Part shown: positions 32,783 through 42,197 of the stretch, piece by piece
How positions within the stretch are numbered: the first letter of the stretch is position 1
How the letters are laid out: the number at the start of each line of letters is the position of its first letter
Origin: CAXQUZ01 sp942491145
GTDB lineage: Bacteria; Myxococcota_A; UBA796; UBA2385
Length of the DNA: 64,000 nucleotides
Reading direction: 5' to 3'
NCBI GenBank assembly: GCA_942491145.1
Contig: CALOBC010000008.1
Location: 62,001 to 126,000, forward strand
Translations under genes and position numbers: made by a program
The notes under the pieces: model-generated
What the model was told of the DNA's origin: nothing
Database searches by the model: none
The model's input: the letters and a program-made list of their open reading frames with translations, nothing else

Positions 32783-35700
32783 TCAGTCCGCGACCAACCG
32801 ATAGATCGCTGCTCCGACCAGAATGCGGTCGCCAGGCGCCAACACGACGAGTCGGCCATCTTCGGGAACGGTGCGGAAGGGACCGCCACCTTGTTGCACG
32901 AAAAAGGGCCTCCATCCGCCATCTTCGCGCTGGTAGTCGTCGGCGTAGTCGGCCAGTTCCAGGTTGTCCCCGGTCCAGGTCAGCGCGCACGTGATGGGCC
33001 CGAGGCGCAAGGTCCGCGGGGCGTTGAGCGGCAGGCCCAGGGCAAACATCGCACCCACCATCCGGTTGTCCCCCGTGAGCGCCAGGATGTGGGCGCGGGG
33101 ATCCGGCAGCCCGGGATGGGCCTGGAGGGACAGCACCACACGGAAGTCTTCTTGGCCGAAGGCATCGCGGCGGACGATGTCCAGCACGACGTCGTCGACC
33201 GCTTCGGTGGAGACCTGGGGGACACCGGCGACACGAAGCTGGGCTTCACCGCCTTCGGACGACCGGTGGATGCGCGAGCGCCCGCCCCGACAGGCGACGG
33301 TGAAGTAGTCGGCCGGTGCGAAGGTCTGCTCGGGCACAGAGCGGTTCTCGGGGATGATGACGTCGGCGCCCCGGTGGTTGCCCACCCGCACCTCACGCGC
33401 CACCATCCACCCATCGAGGTGCAGCCGGGCGCGGCGGCCGAGCTCCAGCTGCCAGTCATCCTCCTCGACCACGACCACGTCCCCGGTGGGCACGGAGGAC
33501 GGCGTCGCAGGCACGGCCACAATGGGCTCGGAGGGGGCATCATCATCGGGCATGAACGAGACGGAGGCGTCGCTCAGATCCAGCGGTGGCGGGGGTGCGT
33601 CATCCGGCAGCGCCGACGGATCCCGTGCTGGGCCCATTCCTGCGCCCAAAGCGGGCTCGGCGGACACCCAGGACACGGGCCGGCTGGCGGCGGACGGGGC
33701 CTCCCACGGACTGGGGTCGGCGGTCGGCGAGGCCTGCACTGTGGGCCGGGCTTGCAGATCGAGGTCATCGGGCAACATCGGCGGTGCGACACGGGGCGGG
33801 GCCACCCGAGGCGGTGCGGCTGAAGGGTCTGGCGGGTCCTCCAGCATCATCGGCGGGGCGGCGTCAGGAGCCTCGTCCAGCATCATCGGCGGGGCCGCGT
33901 CGGGGGCCGCGTCCAGCATCATCGGCGGGGCCGCGTCGGGGGCCGCGTCCAGCATCATCGGCGGAGCCGCGTCGGGGGCCGCGTCCAGCATCATCGGCGG
34001 GGCCGCGTCGGGCACATCGTCGGGGGTCGGCACCCGGGGTGGGCGCGGTCCCCGTTCCCCAAAGCCACCGGCTGCCGGGAGGTCGGTCAAGCCCGGGGCC
34101 GCACCCCGGCTGGGTTGGGGAGGCCGGGCGTCTTCTGGCTCGTCGTGCTCCAGATCGTCCACTGCCGCCGCCAGTTCTTCAGCCGTCAGCATCTCGTCGC
34201 CGCTCTGGCTGCGGCCCGCGATGGGCCAGCGAAGGCGAAACGCGCAATTGCCGATGAGCAGCTCGTCTCCGTGCTCCACCACGAGCTCGTGCACACCCTC
34301 GGCGCTGGTGCTCGGGGCGAGGCTGATCACCTTGTCGCCCCGCCGCACAAATGTGTGGCAGTGGCGGGCCAGCGACCGCACCCGGGGCACCTCGGACAGC
34401 TCGAGGGCCGCGTGCTCGGTCGCCACCATGATGGAGTCGATGGAGAAGCGGCTCTTGGGGATCTCGCCGTTGCGGGAGCGGATGACCGGCGCATCCGCAT
34501 ACTTGGACCGCCAGACGATGTTGCCGTTGTGGGGCTGGTCGGGCAGACGCACAGCACAGCGGGGCTGGCGACCGATGCGGTGGGTCGCACCGAAGACCAA
34601 GTGGGCGGCCCCCCCCGGCCGGCGAATCTCGGCCAGGTAGGGCCAGCCATCGGCATACACACCGCGCAGGTCCCGAAAGCGCAGCTCCCGCTCCATCACG
34701 CCGATGGTGTGGTCGCCCTCCAGCTCCACGGTCTGACCCGGCCGCATGGCGCCCGCGTCCAAGCGCAGGCCTGGCTGATGCACGGTCAGGCCGATGCGCT
34801 CCGCCCGCACCGACACGGTGGCAGCGGGTTGCTCCATGCGGGTGCCGACTTGCCCATTTGCGCCGATGTAGACGTCATAGCCAACCATGAAGCGGGAGAA
34901 GTGCACCTTCTGGAGCAACACCGCCCGCTCGCGCAGGGTGGCCATCCGGTCGTCCATGTCGACAGGCACCACCGTGCGGTGACCCGTCATCCGAGGCGGC
35001 ACCACCGGCCCCGTCGACGGGCCCGAGGACGGCGCAGCGCTCGGGACACTTCCCGGCACATCCTCGTCGAGGCTCAGCTCCGGCAGCTCCACAGTGGGGG
35101 TGGGCCCCAGCTCGTCCACCAAAGCCAACACAAGCCAACCCAACGCAGCCCCTGAGTTGTGTCGCAACGCGAGCACATTGGGGGCGTGCCCATGGACTGA
35201 AGACACCACCGTGTCTTCACGGACAATCCGCACCTCGTCGGCAATCTCGGGGTTCAACACATGAACAAAGCTGCCGTCACCGTAGCGCTGCAGCCGGTAC
35301 ATGGCCGGGATCTGCAGCGACGGGTGCTGAAAGTTGTCGAGCCAGTGGTTGCCCAGCGTGAACAGCATCTGGTCGGAGTACAGCCGGCCCACTTCGCGGT
35401 AGCCCTCCCACGCACCGGGGACACTGAGGTGGAAGGCCACCACGGCCTTGGACGTGCCCAGCGGACCTGCGTATTGGTTCGGCAGCAACCCAGTGACGAA
35501 TGCACCGGCTTCCAGACCAAGCGTGCCCCCCCCGAGCTCTGGTGCACCGTCGGGCAACACCCTCACCCGCACCGGACGCTCCGGAAACAGAGGGGGCAAG
35601 TCCACTTCGGCAGACCAGGCGCGAACCCGGCCTTCCAGCAGCCGAGCGGTCGAAGGCCCCCAAGGCTGGCTGACCCGACGCAGCCCCTTTCGCCAGTCCT

Positions 35701-35995
35701 CGGCACTGACAATGACGAGCACATCGGTGAAGCCGAGCACCGCATCGCCGCGATTGTTCCGCAGGTGGTCTTCGAGACCCCCGCCCCTGGCCCACATGCT
35801 CGCGGTAGACCACAGCAGCGCCGGGTCCTCCACCAAGTCGCCGTCCGCTTCGTGCTTGCGCAGCCCGTCGGCGAAGAAGTCGTAGATCGCGTCCATCGGC
35901 AGCACGCGGTCAGCGTCGCCGCTCAGTCCACGGGTGCCCCGCCCGCCAACCAACCGCGAGAGGAGCTCGCCCAAGGGTGGCCTTTTCTGCGCCAT
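32783..35995 (-). CDS. Large FHA-like protein with five 12-residue tandem repeats
   Basis: This 1070-residue protein has a long N-terminal region of unrecognised family (about 1-320). A central FHA-like domain (about 480-620) has FGATHRIGRQPRCAVRL, IDSIMVATEHAALELSEV and GDELLIGNCAFRLRW. A Pro/Ala/Asp-rich linker (about 630-830) contains the repeat DAAPDAAPPMML. The C-terminal region (about 840-1070) ends with an FHA-like GDRILVGAAIYRLV. ATG 35995 gives MAQKRPPLGELLSRLVGG. The PP2C gene is the next one downstream. The protein may be a scaffold for phosphothreonine signalling, inferred from architecture only. Confidence 0.7.
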   Translation of the reverse strand: MAQKRPPLGELLSRLVGGRGTRGLSGDADRVLPMDAIYDFFADGLRKHEADGDLVEDPALLWSTASMWARGGGLEDHLRNNRGDAVLGFTDVLVIVSAEDWRKGLRRVSQPWGPSTARLLEGRVRAWSAEVDLPPLFPERPVRVRVLPDGAPELGGGTLGLEAGAFVTGLLPNQYAGPLGTSKAVVAFHLSVPGAWEGYREVGRLYSDQMLFTLGNHWLDNFQHPSLQIPAMYRLQRYGDGSFVHVLNPEIADEVRIVREDTVVSSVHGHAPNVLALRHNSGAALGWLVLALVDELGPTPTVELPELSLDEDVPGSVPSAAPSSGPSTGPVVPPRMTGHRTVVPVDMDDRMATLRERAVLLQKVHFSRFMVGYDVYIGANGQVGTRMEQPAATVSVRAERIGLTVHQPGLRLDAGAMRPGQTVELEGDHTIGVMERELRFRDLRGVYADGWPYLAEIRRPGGAAHLVFGATHRIGRQPRCAVRLPDQPHNGNIVWRSKYADAPVIRSRNGEIPKSRFSIDSIMVATEHAALELSEVPRVRSLARHCHTFVRRGDKVISLAPSTSAEGVHELVVEHGDELLIGNCAFRLRWPIAGRSQSGDEMLTAEELAAAVDDLEHDEPEDARPPQPSRGAAPGLTDLPAAGGFGERGPRPPRVPTPDDVPDAAPPMMLDAAPDAAPPMMLDAAPDAAPPMMLDAAPDAAPPMMLDEAPDAAPPMMLEDPPDPSAAPPRVAPPRVAPPMLPDDLDLQARPTVQASPTADPSPWEAPSAASRPVSWVSAEPALGAGMGPARDPSALPDDAPPPPLDLSDASVSFMPDDDAPSEPIVAVPATPSSVPTGDVVVVEEDDWQLELGRRARLHLDGWMVAREVRVGNHRGADVIIPENRSVPEQTFAPADYFTVACRGGRSRIHRSSEGGEAQLRVAGVPQVSTEAVDDVVLDIVRRDAFGQEDFRVVLSLQAHPGLPDPRAHILALTGDNRMVGAMFALGLPLNAPRTLRLGPITCALTWTGDNLELADYADDYQREDGGWRPFFVQQGGGPFRTVPEDGRLVVLAPGDRILVGAAIYRLVAD
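33842..34021 (-). repeat. Five 36-bp direct repeats encoding the DAAPDAAPPMML motif
   Basis: Near-identical 36-bp units begin at 33842, 33878, 33914, 33950 and 33986 (spacing exactly 36 bp). Each starts CAGCATCATCGGCGG on the plus strand. The last unit diverges at its end. The units are in frame with the FHA-like gene and are adjacent with no spacers, so this is a coding minisatellite and not a CRISPR array. Confidence 0.9.
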
Positions 35996-36175
35996 GGTGC
36001 ACTCCCGCGACCGCTTTGCTTCATCCCGTGGGCCATATCCAGCCAGCGCGCCGGTGCCCCGCGATGCCCCAAAGCCGATGCCCATCAGGGCCCGACCTCA
36101 CCCTGACCAGCAGGGGCTCACCATCGGCGCTGTCCGGGTTACGGCCGCTCCCTTTCCGAGCTTCAGGAACCCGAC

Positions 36176-37405
36176 ATGCCCCAGCTTGCCCCCTTCCGCG
36201 GTGTCCGCCCCCTCGACGCGCTCGCCGGCCGCATCATCGCCCCCCCCTACGATGTCCTCGACCGGGCCGAAGCTCAGGAGATCCTGGCCCGCCAGCCCGA
36301 CAGCTTCCTGCAAGTCACCCGCGCGGACGCCCTCGTCGCCGACGATGCGGACATGCATGGCCCCGAGGTCTACGCCAAGGCCCGGGCTCGGCTGGACCAG
36401 ATGCTCGCCGACGGACGGCTGACCCAGGACCCCACCGCTGCGTTCTACCTGTACAGCCAGACATGGAAGGGCCGCACCCAAGTGGGCCTGATGGCTGGCG
36501 CTCGGGTTGCCGACTACGACGCCGGTGTCATCAAGAAGCACGAGCTGACCCGCCCCGACAAAGAGCAAGATCGGGTGGACCACATCGAAGCCCTCGACGC
36601 CCAGACCGGACTGGTCTTCTTGGCGTTTCGCAGCGAAGGCACCGGGGCCGTCGCTGCGGAGCTGCTGGAGACCTTGGCCGCATCCCGGTCGATCGCGTGG
36701 TCCGTGACCACCGATGATGACGTCACCCACACCCTTCAGCCCATCTCCGACGCCGAGACCATCGCCCAGCTCCAACAGGCATTCGCGGACGTGGACGCGC
36801 TGTACGTCGCGGATGGCCACCACCGGTCTGCCGCTGCGTCGCGGGTGAGTGCGGCCCACAGTGGGCAGGGCGGGCGGGACCACTTCCTCGCGGGGGTCTT
36901 CCCCGACCGCCACCTTGAGGTGCTCGCCTACAACCGCCTGGTCGCCGACCTCAACGGGCTGACCTTGGACGCTTTCCTCGCCAAGGTGGACGCGGTCTTC
37001 GTGCGGACGCCCGGCGTGTCCCCGGTGCCGACCGGACGCGGCCACTGGACGATGTACATCGACGGCAAGTGGCATGGGCTCACCGCGCGCCCGGGCACCG
37101 TGCCCACCGATCCTGTCGGCTCCCTCGACGCGGCAGTCCTCCAAGACAACGTCCTGGCGCCCATTCTTGGCATCGACAACCCCCGGACGAACACCCGCAT
37201 CACCTTCGTCGGCGGCATCCGCGGGCACAAAGGGCTCAGCGAGGCGGTCGAGCAAGGCAAGGTCGCTGTGGCGTTCCACCTGCACCCGACCGGCATGGAC
37301 CAGCTCTTTGCGGTCGCCGACGCCGACCGGCTGATGCCCCCGAAGAGCACATGGTTTGAGCCCAAGCTCCGGGGCGGTGTGCTGGCCCACCGCTTCTCCA
37401 AGTAG
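36176..37405 (+). CDS. DUF1015 family protein
   Basis: This 409-residue protein belongs to the DUF1015 family. Diagnostic parts are the N-terminal FRGVRPLDALAGRIIAPPYDVL, the HELTRPDKEQDRVDHIEAL segment, the VADGHHRSAAASR block and FVGGIRGHKGLSEA near the end. Some family relatives (SerK, SbnI) are free L-serine kinases, so a kinase role is conceivable but not established here. It is divergent from the FHA-like gene across about 180 bp. Confidence 0.82.
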   Translation: MPQLAPFRGVRPLDALAGRIIAPPYDVLDRAEAQEILARQPDSFLQVTRADALVADDADMHGPEVYAKARARLDQMLADGRLTQDPTAAFYLYSQTWKGRTQVGLMAGARVADYDAGVIKKHELTRPDKEQDRVDHIEALDAQTGLVFLAFRSEGTGAVAAELLETLAASRSIAWSVTTDDDVTHTLQPISDAETIAQLQQAFADVDALYVADGHHRSAAASRVSAAHSGQGGRDHFLAGVFPDRHLEVLAYNRLVADLNGLTLDAFLAKVDAVFVRTPGVSPVPTGRGHWTMYIDGKWHGLTARPGTVPTDPVGSLDAAVLQDNVLAPILGIDNPRTNTRITFVGGIRGHKGLSEAVEQGKVAVAFHLHPTGMDQLFAVADADRLMPPKSTWFEPKLRGGVLAHRFSK

Positions 37406-37488
37406 GCCGCGCCCTCCCACCGCCCCTTCCGCTTCCCCAGGCGAGAGCGACCGCCCCCCGCGGCACCGGCCCCAGCCCGAGAGTCCCG

Positions 37489-38448
37489 ATGCCCAAGATC
37501 CCGCAGCCGATCCGGACCGTCGGTGCCGTCCTGAAAGACACCTTCGCCGGGTGGGGCCGCCACGGCACCGAACGGCAAGCGGCGGCCCTCGCCTTCTACA
37601 CGCTGTTCAGCATCGCCCCCACGCTGATGGTGGTCACCGCTGTCTTCGGCTGGTTCTTCGGTGAAAAGGCCGTCGCTGGAACGCTTCAGGCCCAGCTCGC
37701 GGTGCTCGTCGGGGACCAGACCGCGGCCACCATCCAGGGCCTGATGCAGTCGGCCCACCAGCCGGGCACACAGCTGCTCACCGCCATCGTGGGGTTTGTC
37801 ACGCTGCTGCTCGCCGCCAGCCGGGCATTCCAACAGCTCGAGGGGGCACTCAACACGATCTGGGAGTCTCGGCGCAGCAAGGCTCAAGGGGCGATCCGGG
37901 CGACGATTGAGCAGAAGCTCGTGGCCTTCGGTCTGGTGCTCAGCATCGGTGTCTTCGTCATGCTCAGCATGCTGATGGGTGCGGCGCTGGAGATCCTTGC
38001 AAGGTACCTCGCGGAGTACTTGCCCATGAGCCGCGGACTGGCGGTGTGGATCAATGATCTCACCACCTTCGGGGTGATGACCGCCGCATTCGCCGCCATC
38101 TACCGGGTGCTGCCCGCCCGCAAAGAGGGCTGGCGCAGCATCGTCCTCGGGGCTGCTGTCACCGCCTTGCTGTTCACCGCCGGCAAGCACGGCATCAGCA
38201 CATACCTGGGCCGCAGCGGCGCCGGGTCCGCTTACGGGGCGTCGGGCTCGCTGGTGATCTTGCTGCTCTGGCTCTACTACTCGGCCATGTTGGTGCTGGC
38301 GGGCGCTGAGCTCACCCAAGCGGTCGCACGCTGGCGCAGAGGCGAGCTGCACAGTCCACCTGCGGCACGCGGCGACGGGGCGGCAGCCGATGGGGCAGCG
38401 GCGGATGGGGGGTCGCCCCAAGGGGCACCGTCCGACGGGACCATCTGA
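37489..38448 (+). CDS. YihY/virulence factor BrkB-type membrane protein
   Basis: This 319-residue integral membrane protein of the YihY family (once mislabelled ribonuclease BN) has about six helices. Visible elements are AAALAFYTLFSIAPTLMVV, VGFVTLLLAASRAFQQLEGALNTIW, and the C-terminal ASGSLVILLLWLYYSAMLVLAGAELT. The C-terminus is an Ala/Asp/Gly-rich low-complexity tail. Its cellular role in transport or envelope integrity is not settled in general. It follows the DUF1015 gene by about 80 nt in the same direction. Confidence 0.85.
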   Translation: MPKIPQPIRTVGAVLKDTFAGWGRHGTERQAAALAFYTLFSIAPTLMVVTAVFGWFFGEKAVAGTLQAQLAVLVGDQTAATIQGLMQSAHQPGTQLLTAIVGFVTLLLAASRAFQQLEGALNTIWESRRSKAQGAIRATIEQKLVAFGLVLSIGVFVMLSMLMGAALEILARYLAEYLPMSRGLAVWINDLTTFGVMTAAFAAIYRVLPARKEGWRSIVLGAAVTALLFTAGKHGISTYLGRSGAGSAYGASGSLVILLLWLYYSAMLVLAGAELTQAVARWRRGELHSPPAARGDGAAADGAAADGGSPQGAPSDGTI

Positions 38449-38455
38449 GCGCGCG

Positions 38456-39295
38456 CTACTCCTCTGTGGTCGGTGGGGCGTCGAGCCCATCGAGCTGCCA
38501 CGGATTCTCGAGCACACTGCGCACGACCTTGGCGAGAACCCCGCCCTGTGCGCCATCGATGTAGCGATGGTCGATCGTCGCACACAGCGTCATCAGCGTG
38601 CGCGACACCACGGCACCGTCCCGAACCACCGGCGTGTCGCGCAGCGCGCCGACCAACAACAGCACCGGGACATGGGCAAACGGAGTCGGGGGGGCAAAGC
38701 CCTCGTCCAACCCAAACACACCCACGTTGGTGATGACACAGGCGCCAAACGGGTGGGCTTCCAACCCAAGCGACGGCACGGAGATGCCCATGGCCCCCGT
38801 CAGGTAGCCCATGGTGTGGACCAGCGGCCGGATGAGCCAGCTCGGCAGCATCTTGAGCGGCTGCATCGACTTGTTGAACGCCTCGTCCTTGCCCGAGTGC
38901 AGCTTCTGGGCGAGCCCACGCAGCTCTGCCGCCAGCTCCACGACCGACTTCTGGTCCATGTTGCACACCTTGGCCTTCGCCAGGTTGCGACCTTCCTCAA
39001 GCGCCACCAGATAGCTGATGTCCACGGTCTTGTGGGGCACATACCGACCGAAGCGAATCACCCCGTTGAGGCTGGGCGCCTTGGCGAGGGCGTCGGCCAC
39101 CGCCTTACCCACAAGATGCGTCACCGTGACCTTCTCGCCGCTCTGTTCCCGCTTGAATTGCACGTACCGGAGGGCCTCGGTCATGTCGACCGTGAGCTTG
39201 CCGTAGATGTTGCCTTCCCGAGGCGCCGACCAAGTCGCGATGGCGAGCTTGCGCCGAATCGAGTTGGGCTGGGCAATGACGAGGGACTTGGACAC
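38456..39295 (-). CDS. Stand-alone 2-oxo acid dehydrogenase E2 catalytic domain
   Basis: This 279-residue protein is an acyltransferase domain of the dihydrolipoyl E2 type, with no N-terminal lipoyl or peripheral-subunit-binding domain. The catalytic His-Asp pair is in DHRYIDGAQGG, and GACVITNVGVFGLDEG is typical of the fold. Without a lipoyl arm it may act in a different acyl transfer or regulatory role. The GTG start at 39295 has a GGGAG Shine-Dalgarno with 5-nt spacing. No E1 or E3 genes are nearby. It converges with yihY. Confidence 0.75.
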   Translation of the reverse strand: MSKSLVIAQPNSIRRKLAIATWSAPREGNIYGKLTVDMTEALRYVQFKREQSGEKVTVTHLVGKAVADALAKAPSLNGVIRFGRYVPHKTVDISYLVALEEGRNLAKAKVCNMDQKSVVELAAELRGLAQKLHSGKDEAFNKSMQPLKMLPSWLIRPLVHTMGYLTGAMGISVPSLGLEAHPFGACVITNVGVFGLDEGFAPPTPFAHVPVLLLVGALRDTPVVRDGAVVSRTLMTLCATIDHRYIDGAQGGVLAKVVRSVLENPWQLDGLDAPPTTEE

Positions 39296-39427
39296 AGCGG
39301 CTCCCGGGCGATTTTTGGGCACCGCGCAGCCGCGCTCGCCCCGATGTGCCCTATCCGTGCGGCACGTCGAGTTCGAGCGTTTCTGCACGACAGCCCTCGG
39401 CTTGGCCCTGCCCGTCCACCGAGAAGC

Positions 39428-40381
39428 TCAGTCGACCCGGGTGACGTCGTCTGCCGGGAACAACCCGTCCACCGACAAGTAGCGCTCACCACTGTCGCAG
39501 ATGATGCAGCAGATCGTCTTTCCCGCATACTCGGGACGGCGCCCAAGCTGCTCGGCCACCCACAGCGAAGCGCCCGACGTCACACCCGCGAGGATGCCCT
39601 CGGTGCGGGCCAGCCGTCGGGTCATGGTGAACGCGGCGTCGTCGGGCACCGGCACCAGCTCATCGAGGCGGTCCCGCCCACGGGCGAAGTTGTCCGTGAT
39701 GAAGCCTGGCCCAATGCCGACCAGCCGGTGCTTGCCCATCTTGCCACCGCCATAGACGGGGCTGGCCGCCGGCTCGAAGCCAACGATCTGGACCGTGGGG
39801 TCCGTGTTTTTGAAGAACCGGGACAGGCCCTCGAAGGTGCCCGAGGTGCCCAAGCCGATGACCATGGCATCCAGCTTGCCGCCGGTCTGCTCCCAGATCT
39901 CAGGGCCGGTGGACGCCGTGTGGGCGTCACCATTGTGGGGGTTGCTGTGTTGGTTCACAAACCAAGACCGCCCCTCGCTCGCATCACACCACGCGATGGC
40001 CCGCGCCCGCGCGCCCTTGGTGTGCTCCACACCCGGTGTCAGCATCACCTTGGCCCCGAAGGCGTTGAGGATCTGGAAGCGCTCGACGCTGCACAGCTCA
40101 CTCATGAAGATGCGCACCGGAAAACCCCGGGACGCCCCAAACATCGCAAGCGCAATGGCGGTGTTGCCGCTGCTGGCTTCCACCAGCTCGGTTCCCGGCT
40201 TGAGGTGCCCCGCCGCCATCGCCTGGTTCACGATGTGTTGCACCGGCCGGTCCTTCACCGACATCGGGTTGTACAGCTCCAGCTTGCCCACCACCTTCGC
40301 GGGAAGGTCCGGGAACAGGCGGTTCAGGTGCAGCAGTGGCGTGCGACCGATCAGCTCGTTGATGTCGTTGATGACCCTCAT
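39428..40381 (-). CDS. Cysteine synthase (PLP-dependent)
   Basis: This 317-residue fold-type II PLP enzyme makes cysteine from O-acetylserine (or O-phosphoserine) and sulfide. The PLP lysine is in NPMSVKDRPV, the substrate loop is EASSGNTAIAL, and the phosphate-binding GLGTSGTFEG and final CCIICDSGERYLS are conserved. CysK versus CysM assignment is not possible by eye. Its ATG overlaps the stop of the OsmC gene (ATGA at 40378-40381), so both are coexpressed. Confidence 0.9.
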   Translation of the reverse strand: MRVINDINELIGRTPLLHLNRLFPDLPAKVVGKLELYNPMSVKDRPVQHIVNQAMAAGHLKPGTELVEASSGNTAIALAMFGASRGFPVRIFMSELCSVERFQILNAFGAKVMLTPGVEHTKGARARAIAWCDASEGRSWFVNQHSNPHNGDAHTASTGPEIWEQTGGKLDAMVIGLGTSGTFEGLSRFFKNTDPTVQIVGFEPAASPVYGGGKMGKHRLVGIGPGFITDNFARGRDRLDELVPVPDDAAFTMTRRLARTEGILAGVTSGASLWVAEQLGRRPEYAGKTICCIICDSGERYLSVDGLFPADDVTRVD

Positions 40382-40824
40382 GCGTCGGTCCCGGCTTCTG
40401 TTGGGTTGAGTTCCACAATCTCGTGGGTGTGGGTGATGTCCACTCCACCCCGCTTGAGCATGATCGATGCCGAGCAGTACTTGTCGGCCGACAGGCCGAC
40501 GGCGCGGGCCACCTTGGCCTCGGACAGCCCCCGGCCGGTCACCACAAAGTGCAGCCGAATGGCCGTAAACACCTTGGGCGCTTCGTCGGCACGGTCGGCT
40601 TCCAGTCGGGCCACACAGCCCTCCACGTCTTGGCGAGAGCGCTGCAGAATGGTGACGACGTCGTAGCTTGCGCAGGCACCGACCCCCATCAGCATCAGCT
40701 CCATCGGCCGGGGCCCGCCGTTTTGCCCACCGGCAGCAGGCGGTCCATCGAGGCGCAATGTATGGCCCGATCCGGACTTGGCCTCAAATTGGACCGCACC
40801 GATCCACGCAACTTCCGCAAGCAT
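40378..40824 (-). CDS. OsmC family protein (thiol peroxidase-like)
   Basis: This 148-residue OsmC/YhfA-like protein has the two conserved Cys in VGACASYDV and DKYCSASIML, as in OsmC organic-hydroperoxide resistance proteins. N-terminal WIGAVQFEAKSGSGHTLRLDG matches the family. The gene is translationally coupled to cysteine synthase, which links thiol supply with peroxide reduction. It may detoxify organic peroxides; specificity is unknown. Confidence 0.85.
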   Translation of the reverse strand: MLAEVAWIGAVQFEAKSGSGHTLRLDGPPAAGGQNGGPRPMELMLMGVGACASYDVVTILQRSRQDVEGCVARLEADRADEAPKVFTAIRLHFVVTGRGLSEAKVARAVGLSADKYCSASIMLKRGGVDITHTHEIVELNPTEAGTDA

Positions 40825-41005
40825 CCCGTCTCCGTTTGGGGGGCAGGGCCACCGTGGGCAGCCGACCGCGAGGGCTTACCCCAGTCCGCGCCCCCGACCG
40901 AACCTGACCACGGACTTTCACGGGTGCGCGGCCGCGAAGGGACGCCGTCGTCGGTCTCTCTGGGAATGAAGTCGCCGTGCTTCAACCCTCACCCACCGTC
41001 ATCCC

Positions 41006-41182
41006 CTACTGAACATACCCAATCGACCGCATGTGGTCTTCGGTCTCTTGCCGGGTGCGCTCTTCGTCGCTCAGCTCCGGCGGCGGAGGCGGCGGCTCGG
41101 GCCACATCACCCACGTCAACAGGCCGCCCACACCCAGACCACCCACGATCAGACCCACAATCAGGGGAAGGCGGGAGGACAT
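41006..41182 (-). CDS. Small single-pass membrane protein
   Basis: This 58-residue product starts MSSRLPLIVGLIVGGLGVGG, with one transmembrane helix, a PEPPPPPPELS linker, and a short charged tail ending MRSIGYVQ. GGAG lies 5 nt before the ATG at 41182. The family is not recognised, but length and Shine-Dalgarno make it a credible gene. Confidence 0.55.
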   Translation of the reverse strand: MSSRLPLIVGLIVGGLGVGGLLTWVMWPEPPPPPPELSDEERTRQETEDHMRSIGYVQ

Positions 41183-41259
41183 CGGGACTCCAAGCATTGA
41201 GGCGCCCTGCAGGGTAGCAGAGGGCCCGCCCACGCTCCACCCCAACCCCGGAGACCGCC

Positions 41260-42075
41260 GTGGACATGCCCCTCGCCCGCCCTGCCGTGGACGTTCTCGG
41301 GCCCGACGCCTGTCGACTGTTGGTTGTCCAGATCGCCGATCTGGAGCGCAGAGTGGCCGGCCTGAGGGAACCCCACATGCGGCGCGCGGTGACGGTTGAG
41401 CTGGTGGCCGAGCTGGGCCCTCGGCAGCTTGTGGCGTTTCTCGTGCTGATCTTGGACCGGAACCGTCGCGGCCATGGCCCCGCACGCACCGTGCTCCAGC
41501 AGCTCGCCCTCGAACCCACCGTCTTCCAGGAGATGCCGTACGAGCGGGTGCAGGCCGCCTACAGCGCGGCGCGGGAGTCAGACCTGGACAGCGTGGCCCA
41601 GCTCTTTCTCGGCGCGGCCCTTAAGCAGCACATAGACGACAACGACGACAGCCTGTCCAACCGACACCTCGACCTGCCCTTGGGCAACCGCCGCGCTTTG
41701 GCCCGGGGACGAGACCGCAACGTGCTCGATCGCCTGATGCACGACCAAGACCACCGCGTCGTCGCGTTGTTGCTGGACAACCCGCGGGTCGTGGAGCTCG
41801 ACGTGGTGCGCATGGCTGCGATGCGCCCGACTCGAGCAGCCGTGCTGCAGTGCATCGCCCGCCACCGGCGCTGGAGCACACGCTACCGAGTGCGCAAGGC
41901 GCTGGCATGCAACCCGTGGACCCCCGAGGCCATCGCGCGGCGGCTGTTGCCAACCTTGATGCGCCAGGATGTGCGCCACGCCCTGGATGCCGGCGTGTTG
42001 CCCCCCGAGCTGGAGCTGGAGGCACGCCGCGTGCTGCGCCAGAAGACACAGGTGATGGACGCTTGGGAAGAGTGA
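41260..42075 (+). CDS. Hypothetical helical (HEAT-like) protein
   Basis: This 271-residue, soluble, mostly helical protein has Leu/Arg/Ala-rich segments such as LVAFLVLILDRNRRGHG, VVALLLDNPRVVELDV, ARHRRWSTRYRVRKALACNPWTPE, typical of HEAT/armadillo-like repeats. No catalytic motif is seen. GTG 41260 is favoured over ATG 41266 because GGAG is optimally placed for it. It is divergent from the small membrane-protein gene. Confidence 0.6.
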   Translation: MDMPLARPAVDVLGPDACRLLVVQIADLERRVAGLREPHMRRAVTVELVAELGPRQLVAFLVLILDRNRRGHGPARTVLQQLALEPTVFQEMPYERVQAAYSAARESDLDSVAQLFLGAALKQHIDDNDDSLSNRHLDLPLGNRRALARGRDRNVLDRLMHDQDHRVVALLLDNPRVVELDVVRMAAMRPTRAAVLQCIARHRRWSTRYRVRKALACNPWTPEAIARRLLPTLMRQDVRHALDAGVLPPELELEARRVLRQKTQVMDAWEE

Positions 42076-42197
42076 ACCCGAGCTTTCGGGCAGCAAGTGC
42101 CAAGTCCCCGCATCCGGGTGACCGCGTGCAGCCGAGCGGTGTAGACCGCCCCATGCGCTGAGTCAGGTTCTGTGCGAAAGGTGACCCGATCCCCAGC

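Noticed and set aside
33842..34021. Direct repeats considered as CRISPR array
   Set aside because: Units are contiguous without spacers, in frame within a gene and encode a 12-residue motif.
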